NCBI GenBank assembly: GCA_019359075.1
Contig: JAHHIB010000012.1
Location: forward strand, 1-64,000
Direction of reading: 5' to 3'
DNA: 64,000 nucleotides
Source: Kalymmatonema hyalinum WJT4-NPBG1
GTDB lineage: Bacteria > Cyanobacteriota > Cyanobacteriia > Cyanobacteriales > Nostocaceae
Position numbers and translations under genes: made by a program. The notes beneath the pieces are model-generated. The model worked only from the letters and a program-made list of their open reading frames with translations. It did not search any database and had not been told where the DNA came from. Positions 37,501-46,134 of the stretch are shown in pieces (the stretch's first letter is position 1; each line of letters opens with the position of its first letter).

Positions 37501-38909
37501 CCTCACAAGAGCTAACGACACAGCCTTATATCGAATTTGTTCATCCAGATGATCAAGCAAAGACCCTGGTTGAAGCGCAAAAACTTGCCCAAGGCATCCC
37601 AACCATTGCGTTTGAAAACCGTTACCGATGCCGAGATGGCTCCTACCGCTGGATTTTGTGGAGTATTGCCCCCTTTGTGGAGCAAAAGCTCCTTTATTGT
37701 GTTGCGCGTGATATTACCGAACGCAAATCCGCTGAGGTAGAAATGGAAAGGCTTTTGGCACGGGAACAAGCAGCACGAGAGACAGCCGAGGCAGCGAATC
37801 GAGTCAAAGATGAGTTTTTGGCAGTGCTGTCCCATGAACTCCGCACCCCCCTCAACCCGATTTTGGGTTGGTCGCAACTGCTGCAAAACCGCAAGCTGGA
37901 TGAAAAGCGAACAAGTTATGCGTTGGAGACGATTGAGCGTAATGCTAAACTTCAGGTGCAATTGATTGATGACCTACTCGATGTCTCCCGAATCCTTCAA
38001 GGGAAGCTCAGCTTGAATGTCACTCCTGTTAATCTTACCACGACTATTACAGCGGCGCTGGAAACCGTGCGACTGGCAGCTCAAGCAAAGTCGATTCAAA
38101 TTCAAACGGCGCTGGAGCCAAATATCGGGCAAGTGTTAGGCGATTCAGGTCGCTTACAGCAAGTCATCTGGAACCTGGTTTCTAATGCCGTTAAGTTTAC
38201 TCCCCAAGGGGGACGGGTGGACATCTGGTTGGAACGCTTAGATGCTCAAGCTCAAATCACAGTCAGCGACACAGGCAAAGGCATTCATACCGATTTCCTC
38301 CCTCATGTGTTCGAGTACTTCCGTCAAGCTGATAACGCCACGACTAGACAATTTGGCGGATTGGGATTGGGTTTAGCAATCGTCCGGCAAATTGTTGAAC
38401 TGCACGGCGGTACTGTCTTTGCAGAGAGCAAAGGTGTTGATCAGGGAGCAACCTTTACCGTAAGACTACCCCTGATGCAGCATCAAAGCGAGATGCCTCA
38501 ACAGATGAAAGCGTCTGAACCATCTCTAGGGTTGCAAGGCATTAAAGTGTTAGTGGTGGATGATACTGCTGATATGCGGGAGTATGTTACGTTTGTTTTG
38601 GAGCAATCAGGGGCAAAGGTGATTGCCGTAGCTTCAGCCGCAGAAGCCTTAGCAGTTTTAGCTGAGTTTCAGCCAGCGGTGTTGATCAGTGATATTGGCA
38701 TGGCAGAGATGGATGGCTATATGCTGATGCGACAAGTCAGAAGTTTACCACCAGAACAAGGCGGGCGAATTCCGGCGATCGCCCTGAGTGCCTATGCAGG
38801 AGAGATAAATCAGCAACAGGCGATCGCCGCAGGGTTTGAGAGGCACATTTCCAAGCCCGTAGAACCAGCCGCATTAGTTGCAGTCATTTTAGACTTGCTG
38901 AATTTTTAG
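34515..38909 (+). CDS. Giant hybrid histidine kinase, REC-multi-PAS/GAF-HisKA-HATPase-REC
   Basis: The protein has 1464 residues. An N-terminal receiver (Asp57, LILADALMP) is followed by about six PAS domains with a GAF domain among them (about 400-560, RRVIVGDIQTDPRF). HisKA carries His1107 (LSHELRTPLN), then HATPase_c (LVSNAVKFTPQGG, DTGKGIH, GLGLGLAIVRQI), and a C-terminal receiver carries Asp1393 (ISDIGMAEMDG). Its kinase core is close in sequence to that of the kinase at 23.0-25.4 kb. It is a cytoplasmic multi-input sensor; the ligands are unknown. Confidence 0.93.
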   Translation: MGNDSSTPARILLVDDDALMRDSLKLLLGEHYEVIVVEAAAALSAIQQQVPDLILADALMPLDALALLQALRADPQTQEVPVILLSTPGEEQACIEGLEAGADDYIIKPFSERELLARIKTKLRMARLHRTAAHCEQELHIQAEAAEANLSSILSCIKDQFLFLDREWRYTYVNDRVVEVVGLPREELLGKSIWQVFPDIINSQFYTQAHRALAEQTAVQFEYYYPRLQRWFENHIYPSENGVSILVTDITERQLAEIALRSSEEFNRQIFDSIADCVKVLDTDGRLLMMNTPGLSLVEIDDLTRLIGCQWLEWWEGEYSEAAHAAMASARAGGTGRFQGSCCTAKGTPKWWDVLVTPILDVQGKVVRLLSVSRDITEQKRNEAELAALKEQLTTELADMTRLHSLSTQLLQDRELEPLLQEILEAAMLQQGAAQGAIALLQADMGNLQIYDQQEPSLKIVAQFGFKQEFLDFCSATAEEALCGISMRERRRVIVGDIQTDPRFEHLRLIAEKAGYRAVQSTPLFGHSGEILGVLSTHFRHPHRPSERELRLLDLYARQAAQLIERKQAEQRLQIYVDVVRNTQVGIVVWQLENLNDPGSFRLLVGNPAALKATGINFEQLIGTTMAESFPMLLQTPLVQQYAEVIRTGLALDLGEVPYSEDGITAGIYSLKAFPLPNHCLGLAFENITARKQTEAQLQQSQRFVEQIAETMPGVLFVYDLIEQRNIYINCQITDLLGYTPEQIQAMGSDVVATLTHPDDLADLSAYLEEFHSAPEGVVRAIEYRNRHANGEWRWLYIQCLVFNRTANGIPRQILGVAINITKRKQAEQALRDAHVQLESALVAGAVYTWKWQIPGDRIIVNAAFAHLFAVDPVGAATEGLPLEIFLRAIHEEDRPHIVAAIKRAIETGEEYIAEYRVHTATGDERWVVARGRVEYDAAGKPVAFPGALADITERKRAQEDCDRFFQLSRDMLAILNTDGYFLQASPAWTETLGYTSQELTTQPYIEFVHPDDQAKTLVEAQKLAQGIPTIAFENRYRCRDGSYRWILWSIAPFVEQKLLYCVARDITERKSAEVEMERLLAREQAARETAEAANRVKDEFLAVLSHELRTPLNPILGWSQLLQNRKLDEKRTSYALETIERNAKLQVQLIDDLLDVSRILQGKLSLNVTPVNLTTTITAALETVRLAAQAKSIQIQTALEPNIGQVLGDSGRLQQVIWNLVSNAVKFTPQGGRVDIWLERLDAQAQITVSDTGKGIHTDFLPHVFEYFRQADNATTRQFGGLGLGLAIVRQIVELHGGTVFAESKGVDQGATFTVRLPLMQHQSEMPQQMKASEPSLGLQGIKVLVVDDTADMREYVTFVLEQSGAKVIAVASAAEALAVLAEFQPAVLISDIGMAEMDGYMLMRQVRSLPPEQGGRIPAIALSAYAGEINQQQAIAAGFERHISKPVEPAALVAVILDLLNF

Positions 38910-38934
38910 CAAAATACGCCGTGTGCGACTTTTT

Positions 38935-39030
38935 CTTAAGCCCCCTTTTTAAGGGGGTTGGGGGATCTAAAATCTGGGTTACATCACGTGAAGATCCCCC
39001 CTAACCCCCCTTTCTCAAGGGGGGAACAAA
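38935..39030. repeat. Inverted-repeat element of CCCCCTT/AAGGGGG type
   Basis: AAGGGGGTTGGGGGATCT near 38950 and AGATCCCCCCTAACCCCCC near 38993 are nearly perfect inverted arms around about 25 bases, each with further internal CCCCCTTTTTAAGGGGG symmetry. Related fragments occur at 27815-27845 and 28010-28025. It follows the kinase stop and may serve as a terminator. Confidence 0.6.
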
Positions 39031-39133
39031 ATAAAGTTGCACCGAAGCGTCAAAATGTAAGGGACGCGATGGCACGGAGTGCCCGCATAATTGCGATCGC
39101 CGTACCCGGCGGGGCTTTGCCCATCGCCTTGAT

Positions 39134-39754
39134 TCACGCCGCGCCAACTTGAAAGACTTGTTCGGCGGTTAAGGTAAGCTCGCTAAACATTGGTGAAGTA
39201 ATGCGTTCGCTTGCTTTAAACTGGCTAACTTGGTACTCACCTTCAATCAACTGGTAGACAGAGATAGTCGGTTGCTTGGGGTTGCCAATAAACGCCCGTC
39301 CGCCTAATGCTGCATAATCCACAATCCAATATTCAGGAATACCCATTTCCTCATAGTCAGCAAGCTTTTTGTGATAATCGTCACGCCAATTAGTGCTGAC
39401 AACTTCAACCACTAAGGGAATTGATGCGGAACTGGATACAGTTGACTCTTTTTTCCACAGAGGTTCATTTATGAGATTGGGGCGATTTAATAACAGCACA
39501 TCTGGTGAATAAGCTGATTTGCCCTCAGGCGGTTTAATGAATGCGGTTTTGGGAATGAAGTAAGGCAGTTTTAAGCGCCGATATTCTGCGACTATTTCTT
39601 CAACCAAAAACCCTACAACCTCTTCATGGTCGCCTGTAGGTGGTCGCATCTCAATAATTACTCCATCATGCAGTTCATAGCGTCGTTGCGGGTTCTCTGG
39701 ATACCAGGCAATAAATTCATCGAAGCTTACTTGTTTGGTTAAGGCTTGAGTCAT
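39134..39754 (-). CDS. Uma2/DUF820 family endonuclease-fold protein
   Basis: From ATG 39754 (AAGGA upstream) the protein has 206 residues; an earlier in-frame start lies at 39790. It shows the DUF820 pattern SFDEFIAWYPENPQRRYELHDGVIIEM, then YSPDVLLLNRP and a V-x-S-x-N-x-D-D-Y-x-K-K-x-x-x-Y-E core (VEVVSTNWRDDYHKKLADYE), with GIPEYWIVD. The PD-(D/E)XK fold is predicted for the family, which is hugely expanded in cyanobacteria. The role is unknown. Confidence 0.92.
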   Translation of the reverse strand: MTQALTKQVSFDEFIAWYPENPQRRYELHDGVIIEMRPPTGDHEEVVGFLVEEIVAEYRRLKLPYFIPKTAFIKPPEGKSAYSPDVLLLNRPNLINEPLWKKESTVSSSASIPLVVEVVSTNWRDDYHKKLADYEEMGIPEYWIVDYAALGGRAFIGNPKQPTISVYQLIEGEYQVSQFKASERITSPMFSELTLTAEQVFQVGAA

Positions 39755-39989
39755 TTGTCCTTTCTCTTGTTTATTTGCATACATTGGCATGCTCCCGCCT
39801 GAATGCAGTTAACTTTATTTTTACAGTGTTGAGAGCAGAAAGCCCTACGCCTTCGGCGGGGGTGAATGCGTTGCAACTTTAGTTGCACTCAATTAAACCT
39901 GTCACAAGACAGAAGCTGGGATAGGCTCAAGCAAATTACTATAATAGACATTCGTATATTTGTTCTTAGACTATAATTAATTGCACCCT

Positions 39990-40970
39990 ATGAATCGTTC
40001 CGCCTGCCTTATCTTTAATCCAGTCGCGGGTCAGGGTGACTCAGAGCAAGACTTGGCAATGATTCGGGCAATCCTAGAGCCGGAAATCGACCTGGATATT
40101 CAACTGACAACTGAAGAAATCAGCGCTGAAGAACTAGCGCATGAAGCGGTTAGGCGGGGTGTAGATACTATTATTGTGTCGGGGGGAGATGGGACTCTCT
40201 CCGCAGCTGCGGCGGCTGTGGTGGGTACCGATATTTCCTTGGGGATTATTTCACGGGGAACGGCAAACGCTTTTGCCACAGCTTTAGGAATTCCAGACAC
40301 AATCGATGCAGCTTGTCAAGTCATTTTGCAAGGAGTGACTCGGACTGTGGATGCAGCTGATTGTAACGAGCATCGAATGGTACTGCTGGCAGGTATTGGC
40401 TTTGAAGCTGAAACCGTAGAAAGAGCAGACCGGGAAGCGAAAAATCGGTTTGGTGTTCTGGCATATATTCTTGCAGGGCTGCAAGAACTACGGAATCTAC
40501 ACACCTTTGATGTTGAAATTGAAACAGAAGACAAAATCATTAAAACTTCCGCAGTCGCAGTCACAGTCGCTAATGCAGCACCTCCCTCTTCAGTCTTGGC
40601 TCAGGGACCAGGGGGAATAATTGTCGATGATGGGTTACTAGATTTAACAATAGTGGCTTCAGTTACCAGGGCAGGAGCGATCGCCGCAGCGTTTCATCTG
40701 TTTCAAACTGCTTCTGCTGGCAATGGCGCAGAGCGAAATGACATTGGTTATCTGCGAGCAAAACAATTTAAAATCACAACTGACCCTCCGCAAAAAATTG
40801 TTGTTGATGGAGAAATTTTAGGGACAACTCCTGTGGAGATTCGCTGCATTCCGGCGGGTTTGAAAATCTTTGTCCCTTCTATTGACGAAGAGGAACCCGT
40901 AGAAAAACTGGAGGGACTGCCAAATTTGACGATTGAGGAGAAACAAAGCCCAGAAAACTCTCCTGATTAA
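39990..40970 (+). CDS. Diacylglycerol/sphingosine kinase-like lipid kinase (YegS/LCB5 family)
   Basis: From ATG 39990 the protein has 326 residues (TTG at 39981 is an alternative). The N-terminal catalytic half shows FNPVAGQG and the nucleotide-binding SGGDGTLSAAAAAV, then GIISRGTANAFATALGIP. The C-terminal beta-sandwich includes AGIGFEAETVERAD and VDDGLLDLTIV. It phosphorylates a lipid hydroxyl with ATP. The metallophosphoesterase starts 30 bases downstream and is probably co-transcribed. Confidence 0.92.
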   Translation: MNRSACLIFNPVAGQGDSEQDLAMIRAILEPEIDLDIQLTTEEISAEELAHEAVRRGVDTIIVSGGDGTLSAAAAAVVGTDISLGIISRGTANAFATALGIPDTIDAACQVILQGVTRTVDAADCNEHRMVLLAGIGFEAETVERADREAKNRFGVLAYILAGLQELRNLHTFDVEIETEDKIIKTSAVAVTVANAAPPSSVLAQGPGGIIVDDGLLDLTIVASVTRAGAIAAAFHLFQTASAGNGAERNDIGYLRAKQFKITTDPPQKIVVDGEILGTTPVEIRCIPAGLKIFVPSIDEEEPVEKLEGLPNLTIEEKQSPENSPD

Positions 40971-41000
40971 TGTCAAATGTGTATTTAGGAGCAAGTTGCG

Positions 41001-42551
41001 TTGAAACTCGTATCCGATCCGGCGATCGCCGACAAAATTCGCAAGATGAACCAGCGGGTGCGGTGGCAAGACCCCGTAATTCTCGAACGGGGTATTGACC
41101 AAACTCAGTTGGTGCTGGACGATGGAAGCTCTGACAACCCAGAGTTTTCATTTTTGGTAGTGGGTGACAGCGGTTCAGGAGGGCACCGGGGACACAATCC
41201 TCAGCGACAAATTGCCGAACTGATGCAACCCCATCAGCAAGAATGCCGTTTCATGTTGCATACAGGCGATGTGATCTATCTGGTGGGGTCAAAGGAGTAC
41301 TATCAAGAAAACTTCATCAAACCTTATCGAGAGTTTCTTCTAGGGGGAGAGCATCACAAGCGCATTGCCTATGACAGGATGATTTTCAAACGACCAATCC
41401 TACCTGTACCAGGAAATCACGATTACTACGACCTGCCGCTTGTCTTTGGCTTAGTATCTTTTGCAACAATGCCGCTGCGTCGCCTACTCCGGTCGAAGCT
41501 AGACTTAGATGTTGGCGCTCATGGTTCATGGCAAGGTGACGCCTATGCAAAGGCGTTCCTGGATTACCTCAAGGCGTTTATGCTTCCAGGGGATCTGGCT
41601 CGTCACCTAGACGAACATTACACGGCAAAAACAGATACAGGTCGCTGTTTGCGCTACGAACCGGGGCGTTTTACCCGCCTTCCCAATCGCTACTATACCT
41701 TCCGCTATGGTGGAATAGACTTCTTTGCACTCGATTCCAATACATTTAACGATCCGCCTCCGCTACCTGCAACAAAGGAAGGAGATGCTGAACGCAAGCA
41801 ATTGGAGGTGCGCCGCGATGAGCTGGAACAGCAGAAGATGCAGTTTATGGAGCAATCAACAAACCTCAATCCAGATAACCCAAGCGAAGCTGAGCAACTA
41901 GATGATATGCAGCAACGGGTGTCACAAATTGAGGAAATAATTGTTGATATAGATAAGCAATTAGCCACTGACGAAAAAACAGTGACTGATATTGAGCAGT
42001 TGGAATGGCTCAAGCAAAGACTTATTGAATCTTGGCATACCGCCGAAGTTCGGGGAAGAGTGATTTATTTCCACCATCCTCCCTACGTGACTGAGGCGAC
42101 GAAGTGGCAACAGGCGCAAACTCTAGCAGTTCGTAACCGTTTGCGGGAAGTGCTGAATGCAGTCGCTAAGGTAGTAGGTTCTAAGACTGGTGGTCGTCCC
42201 TTAGTTGATTTGGTTTTAAACGGTCATGCTCATTGCTTGGAACATCTTGAGACAATGGACACCGGAGGTGCTGATTCTCACATTCACTCGATTGTCTGCG
42301 GCGGGAGTGGCTATAGTCTGCGACGCCAGCGGATTGAGGGAGCAGATCTGATGGAAAATCAGAAGTTAGTGGCGCATTCCCACCTGTTTATTGGTCGCAA
42401 CGGTCAGGGTTCACAAAAGCGGAGACCTTACTCTTGTGTGCGTATTGACGTTAAAGGCGATCGCCACCCCAAGTTCATAGTCCGCCCCTTGATTGCCGAA
42501 TGGTATCAACGGCAGTGGCATAATTATGAAATTGAGCCGTTTACAATTTGA
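41001..42551 (+). CDS. Metallophosphoesterase (calcineurin-like)
   Basis: The 516-residue protein starts at TTG, with GGAG 10 bases upstream; ATG 41046 is an alternative. The dimetal phosphoesterase blocks are VVGDSGSGG, HTGDVIY, PGNHDYYD, FHHPPYV and NGHAHCLEH. A predicted coiled-coil insert (about residues 255-335, rich in E, Q and K) separates blocks 3 and 4. The pairing with a lipid kinase suggests lipid or phosphate-ester turnover, which is inference. Confidence 0.9.
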   Translation: MKLVSDPAIADKIRKMNQRVRWQDPVILERGIDQTQLVLDDGSSDNPEFSFLVVGDSGSGGHRGHNPQRQIAELMQPHQQECRFMLHTGDVIYLVGSKEYYQENFIKPYREFLLGGEHHKRIAYDRMIFKRPILPVPGNHDYYDLPLVFGLVSFATMPLRRLLRSKLDLDVGAHGSWQGDAYAKAFLDYLKAFMLPGDLARHLDEHYTAKTDTGRCLRYEPGRFTRLPNRYYTFRYGGIDFFALDSNTFNDPPPLPATKEGDAERKQLEVRRDELEQQKMQFMEQSTNLNPDNPSEAEQLDDMQQRVSQIEEIIVDIDKQLATDEKTVTDIEQLEWLKQRLIESWHTAEVRGRVIYFHHPPYVTEATKWQQAQTLAVRNRLREVLNAVAKVVGSKTGGRPLVDLVLNGHAHCLEHLETMDTGGADSHIHSIVCGGSGYSLRRQRIEGADLMENQKLVAHSHLFIGRNGQGSQKRRPYSCVRIDVKGDRHPKFIVRPLIAEWYQRQWHNYEIEPFTI

Positions 42552-42572
42552 GCGAGCCGATATAGGTTTGGT

Positions 42573-42992
42573 CTAATCACCTGTTAGACTCACTTCTGTT
42601 TGGCAAGCAAGGCTCTTGACCAGGGAGGTTAACTCGTCTAAGTCAAAGGGCTTGGAGAGGTGTCTGTCAAAACCTGCTGACAATGCACGTGTGCGATCCT
42701 CCTCCATTGCATGTGCCGTCAGAGCAATGGCAGGAATTTCTCCTCCTTGCGATGCATCCAAATTTCTCACTTTCTGGAGCAGTGAATAGCCGTCTTCATC
42801 TGGCAAACTGATGTCACTGATCAACATATCCGGTTGAAAACAAGACAGTGCTTCTAGAGCCTCAAGAGCCGAAGCAGCTGCTATAATCTCTGCTCCGTCC
42901 CCTGAAAATAAGATTGTGAGTAGCTCTCGCGCATCCGGATCATCATCGACAACAAGCAACCGCAGACCATCAAGGTTTTGCATATGACACAT
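42573..42992 (-). CDS. Stand-alone response regulator receiver
   Basis: From ATG 42992 the protein has 139 residues; an ATG at 42983 is an alternative. It is a single REC domain: VVDDDPDARELL, phospho-Asp in LISDISLPDEDG, ALTAHAMEEDRTRA, and the conserved Lys in HLSKPFDLDEL. It is most like the C-terminal receivers of the hybrid kinases at 23 and 34.5 kb, so it may be a detached relay receiver. It ends 21 bases from the convergent phosphoesterase. Confidence 0.92.
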   Translation of the reverse strand: MCHMQNLDGLRLLVVDDDPDARELLTILFSGDGAEIIAAASALEALEALSCFQPDMLISDISLPDEDGYSLLQKVRNLDASQGGEIPAIALTAHAMEEDRTRALSAGFDRHLSKPFDLDELTSLVKSLACQTEVSLTGD

Positions 42993-43094
42993 TAATCGCA
43001 CTCAGTGTAGTTTTTTTGCCCAATGATGTAGTATAAACAAGTTTAATATTGGGATCTGTACGGTTGCAGACACAGGATACAATTCATAATAAGC

Positions 43095-43832
43095 TCATTT
43101 AGAATCAGATTCAGGGTGATTAGCCAGCAAACGGGCGAACTCATCAGAAATCACCCGATAGCACTCGCAGGCGGTTGCTTCCAAAGCCTCCCGATTCACA
43201 ATGGTAATTCTACCACGGGTGTAGCGGAGCATTCCCGCTTGTTGAAGACTACCAGCAGCCTCCGTGACGCCGGAGCGTCGCGTACCCAACATCTGGGCGA
43301 TAAATTCCTGAGTGAGCGCAAACTCGTCTGATTCTACACTGTCCTGAACTAAAAGCATCCAACGGGCAAGCCGCTTTTCTATAATATGAAAGCGGTTGCA
43401 GGCTGCCGATTGTGAGACTTGGGTGAGTAGCGCTTGACAATAGCGTAGCAGCAGTGTTTGCAGCGGTCCACCCCGATTAAACTCGGTTTTAAGTATATTT
43501 GCATCCATCCGCATAGCAGCGCCTGGAATCTGCACATACGCTCGATTGTTCGTCATGTTGCCGCCCAAAATCACAGGGATACCCACCATCCCTTCAGAAC
43601 CTACCAAGCCGACTTCAATCGTCGAGCCGTCTTCCATACTGGTGACTAAAGAACCCACTGCCTCATGCGGAAAATAGACGTGTGTGATGGGTTCATTTGG
43701 CTCATAAAGAACTTGATGCAGTGAAAGTTTGACAAGTTCCAAGTGGGGAACTAGGCGTTGGTATTCATTAGCAGGCAGTGCGGCGAGTAGCCGATTTTGG
43801 ATTGGCAGGCTGGAGTCTATGGATACGGGCAT
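43095..43832 (-). CDS. Crp/Fnr-family transcriptional regulator
   Basis: The 245-residue protein has an N-terminal CAP_ED-like fold (THVYFPHEAVGSLVTSMEDGSTIEVGLVGSEGMVG) and a C-terminal Crp-type helix-turn-helix (FALTQEFIAQMLGTRRSGVTEAAGSLQQAGMLRYTRGRI). No FeS cysteines typical of Fnr are arranged at the N terminus. This subgroup is common in cyanobacteria and often lies near response regulators; the target genes are unknown. Confidence 0.9.
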   Translation of the reverse strand: MPVSIDSSLPIQNRLLAALPANEYQRLVPHLELVKLSLHQVLYEPNEPITHVYFPHEAVGSLVTSMEDGSTIEVGLVGSEGMVGIPVILGGNMTNNRAYVQIPGAAMRMDANILKTEFNRGGPLQTLLLRYCQALLTQVSQSAACNRFHIIEKRLARWMLLVQDSVESDEFALTQEFIAQMLGTRRSGVTEAAGSLQQAGMLRYTRGRITIVNREALEATACECYRVISDEFARLLANHPESDSK

Positions 43833-43900
43833 TAGGAGTTTTCTTAAATGTGGATTTCAAAAAACATTTAACAGCATAAGGAAAACAACTTAACTAGAGG

Positions 43901-44065
43901 GCTTTAACAGTGAACAGTGAACAGTAAACAGTTATCAGTTAAATACGAGTGGTCGCGCGTCCCCCACCAAGAGCACCGTTCGTCGTCAGACGTGCCTACG
44001 GCATAGGCGTTGGTGGCGCTTCTTTATCCCCCAAAGCGCCCGCCGTCAGGACTCAGGACTGATTT
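43901..44065 (-). repeat. MITE-like interspersed repeat, copy 3
   Basis: It aligns with the reverse complements of copies 1 and 2: GCTTTAACAGT, tandem GTGAACA units, CCCCCACCAAGAG, CGTCGTCAGACGTG, GCGTTGGTGGCGCTTC, CCCCCAAAGCGCCCGC. It is inverted relative to the other two copies. It has no coding capacity. Confidence 0.8.
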
Positions 44066-44072
44066 AACCAAG

Positions 44073-44171
44073 CCGCCTGAGAACTTGTGGAGGTTGGAAG
44101 CAAGCGTGGGCGAAGAGACGAGATACTCCGCCTTCAACCCCTTCGGGGTTGAAGGCGGGGCAGCTCATTAA
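44073..44171 (+). pseudogene. Possible IS200/IS605 TnpB 3' remnant with terminal hairpin
   Basis: A plus-strand frame reads PPENLWRLEASVGEETRYSA and ends at TAA 44169. It has no upstream transposase body. The last part is a 13-14-bp hairpin with a UUCG tetraloop (44128-44158). The look of a short C-terminal tag plus strong hairpin is reminiscent of IS605-type right ends, but this assignment is from memory of the pattern and is weak. Confidence 0.3.
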
Positions 44172-44466
44172 GATTGCTAATGATAATACAATTCTAATAA
44201 TCTTCGATGGTTACGAAGGCTAAATCATCTATACTACGAGCTACTTTCATTCTTTGTAGCGATGAATACATAGCACCTTCATGCTTTTTCTACTACTAGA
44301 GCTAACTACTCAGGAAGAGGTTATCCCATCAACTTCTAAGTAGCGTATGAGTTATGCAGGTATGTTTGACATTCACAAAGCCTAGGACTTATGCACAAGC
44401 ATCAAAGAAACCGGGTTTGTGCGTAAGTCCTACACCCTTTGTACGCGAAGAATAGGAAATATCACG

Positions 44467-45138
44467 ATGGCATTGCAAGGCGTAATTTTAGATGTAGATG
44501 GGACACTGGTTCTCAGCAATGATGCTCATGCCGAAGCTTGGGTTGAGGCGTTTAAGGACTTTGGATATGAGATAAAATTTGACCAAGTCCGACCGCTGAT
44601 TGGGATGGGAAGCGATCAAGTTGTTCCCAAGCTGGTGCCAGAACTATCTGCAGAGGAAGGGAAGGGAAAGGAAATCTCCGCTCACCGCAAAAAACTTATC
44701 GTCAACAAATATGCACCGAACGTAACTCCCGCTAATGGTACGCGTCAACTGGTGGAGAGAATGCGGGATGACGGGTTGCGGCTGATGATCGCCACTTCAG
44801 CAAAAAGTGAAGAACTTTCTGTGTTGCTGAAATCTGCTCAGGTGGATGATCTGCTCGATGAGGCAACAACATCTAATGATGCCGAAAGCTCGAAACCAGC
44901 CCCAGATATTGTGGAAGCTGCACTCAGCAAGCTGAATATGCCACCTGACTCTGTTGTGATGATAGGTGATACACCCTATGACATCCAGTCTGCAAACGCG
45001 GCTGGTGTGGATGTTATTGCGTTTCGTTGCGGCGGCTTTGACGATACTCAACTCAGTGAGGCGATCGCCATCTACGACGATCCAGCTGACCTTTTGGCGC
45101 AATACGAGCATTCTCCTCTAGCAAATAGAAAGCGATGA
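44467..45138 (+). CDS. HAD-superfamily hydrolase (phosphatase)
   Basis: From ATG 44467 (AGGAA upstream) the protein has 223 residues. All HAD motifs are present: I, DVDGTLV; II, IATSAK; III, the Lys in SSKPAPDIV; IV, MIGDTPYDI. The alpha-helical cap of about 60 residues is of the phosphoglycolate-phosphatase/beta-phosphoglucomutase type. A substrate cannot be assigned. Confidence 0.93.
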   Translation: MALQGVILDVDGTLVLSNDAHAEAWVEAFKDFGYEIKFDQVRPLIGMGSDQVVPKLVPELSAEEGKGKEISAHRKKLIVNKYAPNVTPANGTRQLVERMRDDGLRLMIATSAKSEELSVLLKSAQVDDLLDEATTSNDAESSKPAPDIVEAALSKLNMPPDSVVMIGDTPYDIQSANAAGVDVIAFRCGGFDDTQLSEAIAIYDDPADLLAQYEHSPLANRKR

Positions 45139-45163
45139 TTAGGACAAAACCTTAATCATCGCT
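45131..45163. terminator. Hairpin at the end of the HAD gene
   Basis: AGCGATGATTA (45131-45141) and TAATCATCGCT (45153-45163) form a perfect 11-bp stem that includes the stop codon of the HAD gene. It faces the convergent acidic-protein gene and probably ends transcription in both directions. Confidence 0.55.
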
Positions 45164-45206
45164 ATGGTGCCTTTATGAACATCAGAGAAACATTGAAGCA
45201 GCAAAA

Positions 45207-45629
45207 TTAGAGAATTCCTGGTCCTCTACCCCGCTTGTCATCTTCCATTGTCAGTTGACCTTCTTGATCCTCATTCACTTCTCTGAGTTCTTCAGCACGC
45301 TGTGCTTTGTCTTCTGCTGCTTGTTGTCGCGCATCACCCGGTGTTTCGTAGTACATTTCCGGTTCAACAGCATAGTTATTTAACAAACCTTCTTTGTCAA
45401 CTGTGTAGCCGTCTGTAGTACGGATACTGTCACCTACATGAGTCTGGTCGTCAGTAATTGCGCCTGCCTCTCTCTCTTCTGTAGGCACTGTTTTGTAGAG
45501 ATCTCCTTCTCTTTCTCGACGAGCAGCAGTTTCGGCAGGTACAATCCCTCTATCGTAATTATCTTCTGCAGCGCGATCAGATGAATCTACTCCTGGGTTT
45601 TTCTTAAATTGTTCATTTGCATTTGTCAT
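45207..45629 (-). CDS. Acidic hydrophilic hypothetical protein
   Basis: The 140-residue protein has no membrane segment and no Cys. It is rich in E, D, R, Q and G (for example PAETAARREREGDLYKT and DKAQRAEELREVNEDQEGQL) and probably largely disordered. No family was recognised. It lies at one end of a run of stress-type genes, and its composition resembles stress-protective hydrophilins, which is only a suggestion. Confidence 0.7.
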   Translation of the reverse strand: MTNANEQFKKNPGVDSSDRAAEDNYDRGIVPAETAARREREGDLYKTVPTEEREAGAITDDQTHVGDSIRTTDGYTVDKEGLLNNYAVEPEMYYETPGDARQQAAEDKAQRAEELREVNEDQEGQLTMEDDKRGRGPGIL

Positions 45630-46134
45630 AATTTATGTCCTTTTAAAAAATCTCTCAAACTTCTTCAAGATTCAGATTATGCTTTTAAGAATCAAGAATA
45701 AACTATCTTAAGAAGTGATTTAACTTAATAGACAAACTATTTTCTCTATCTTGAGATATATTTATAAGCAATTTTTATATCTTCCTAATTCTTAAGGGTA
45801 TTTACACAATTATTAAAACGGTCAAATAGAAAAATTAACTTCTACTTGACCGCAAATACCCAACTAAGCATTCATGGCAAAACAACAAGCTTTTTGATTC
45901 ACTTATTTGACTTAAAGCTGTCTTTTTCGGGTGTTCCTTGCTCACCCGGAGGGTGAGCAGTTCCTACCCTGCACCGAAGGCGTTCCGCCTACAACGGGGG
46001 GAACCCCCAAGGGCGGACTGCTCACCAATATCTCAAATATCCATCAAGTAGGATTTTACAAGCAAAGAACACCTTACGATTTGTGTTCTAATCATTTCAA
46101 AAGCGCTCTTCAAATCTTTAGAAACTTGCCGCCT
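45630..46134. other. AT-rich interval with hairpin repeats
   Basis: No gene was seen in 505 bases. The first 270 bases are AT-rich and probably hold the promoter of the acidic-protein gene. At 45940-45958 GCTCACC/GGTGAGC forms a hairpin, followed by GC-rich repeat-like sequence to about 46030 that is unlike the surroundings and ends with a second GCTCACC. Confidence 0.55.

Larger units (their letters stand above)
43833..44466. other. Repeat-rich interval
   Basis: No intact gene was seen in 634 bases. Copy 3 of the MITE-like repeat (43901-44065) is followed by a possible IS200/IS605-type remnant ending in a UUCG hairpin (44073-44171). A short repeated phrase, TAGGACTTATGCACAAGC ... GTGCGTAAGTCCTA near 44383-44430, forms an imperfect hairpin just before the HAD gene. 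Confidence 0.6.
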
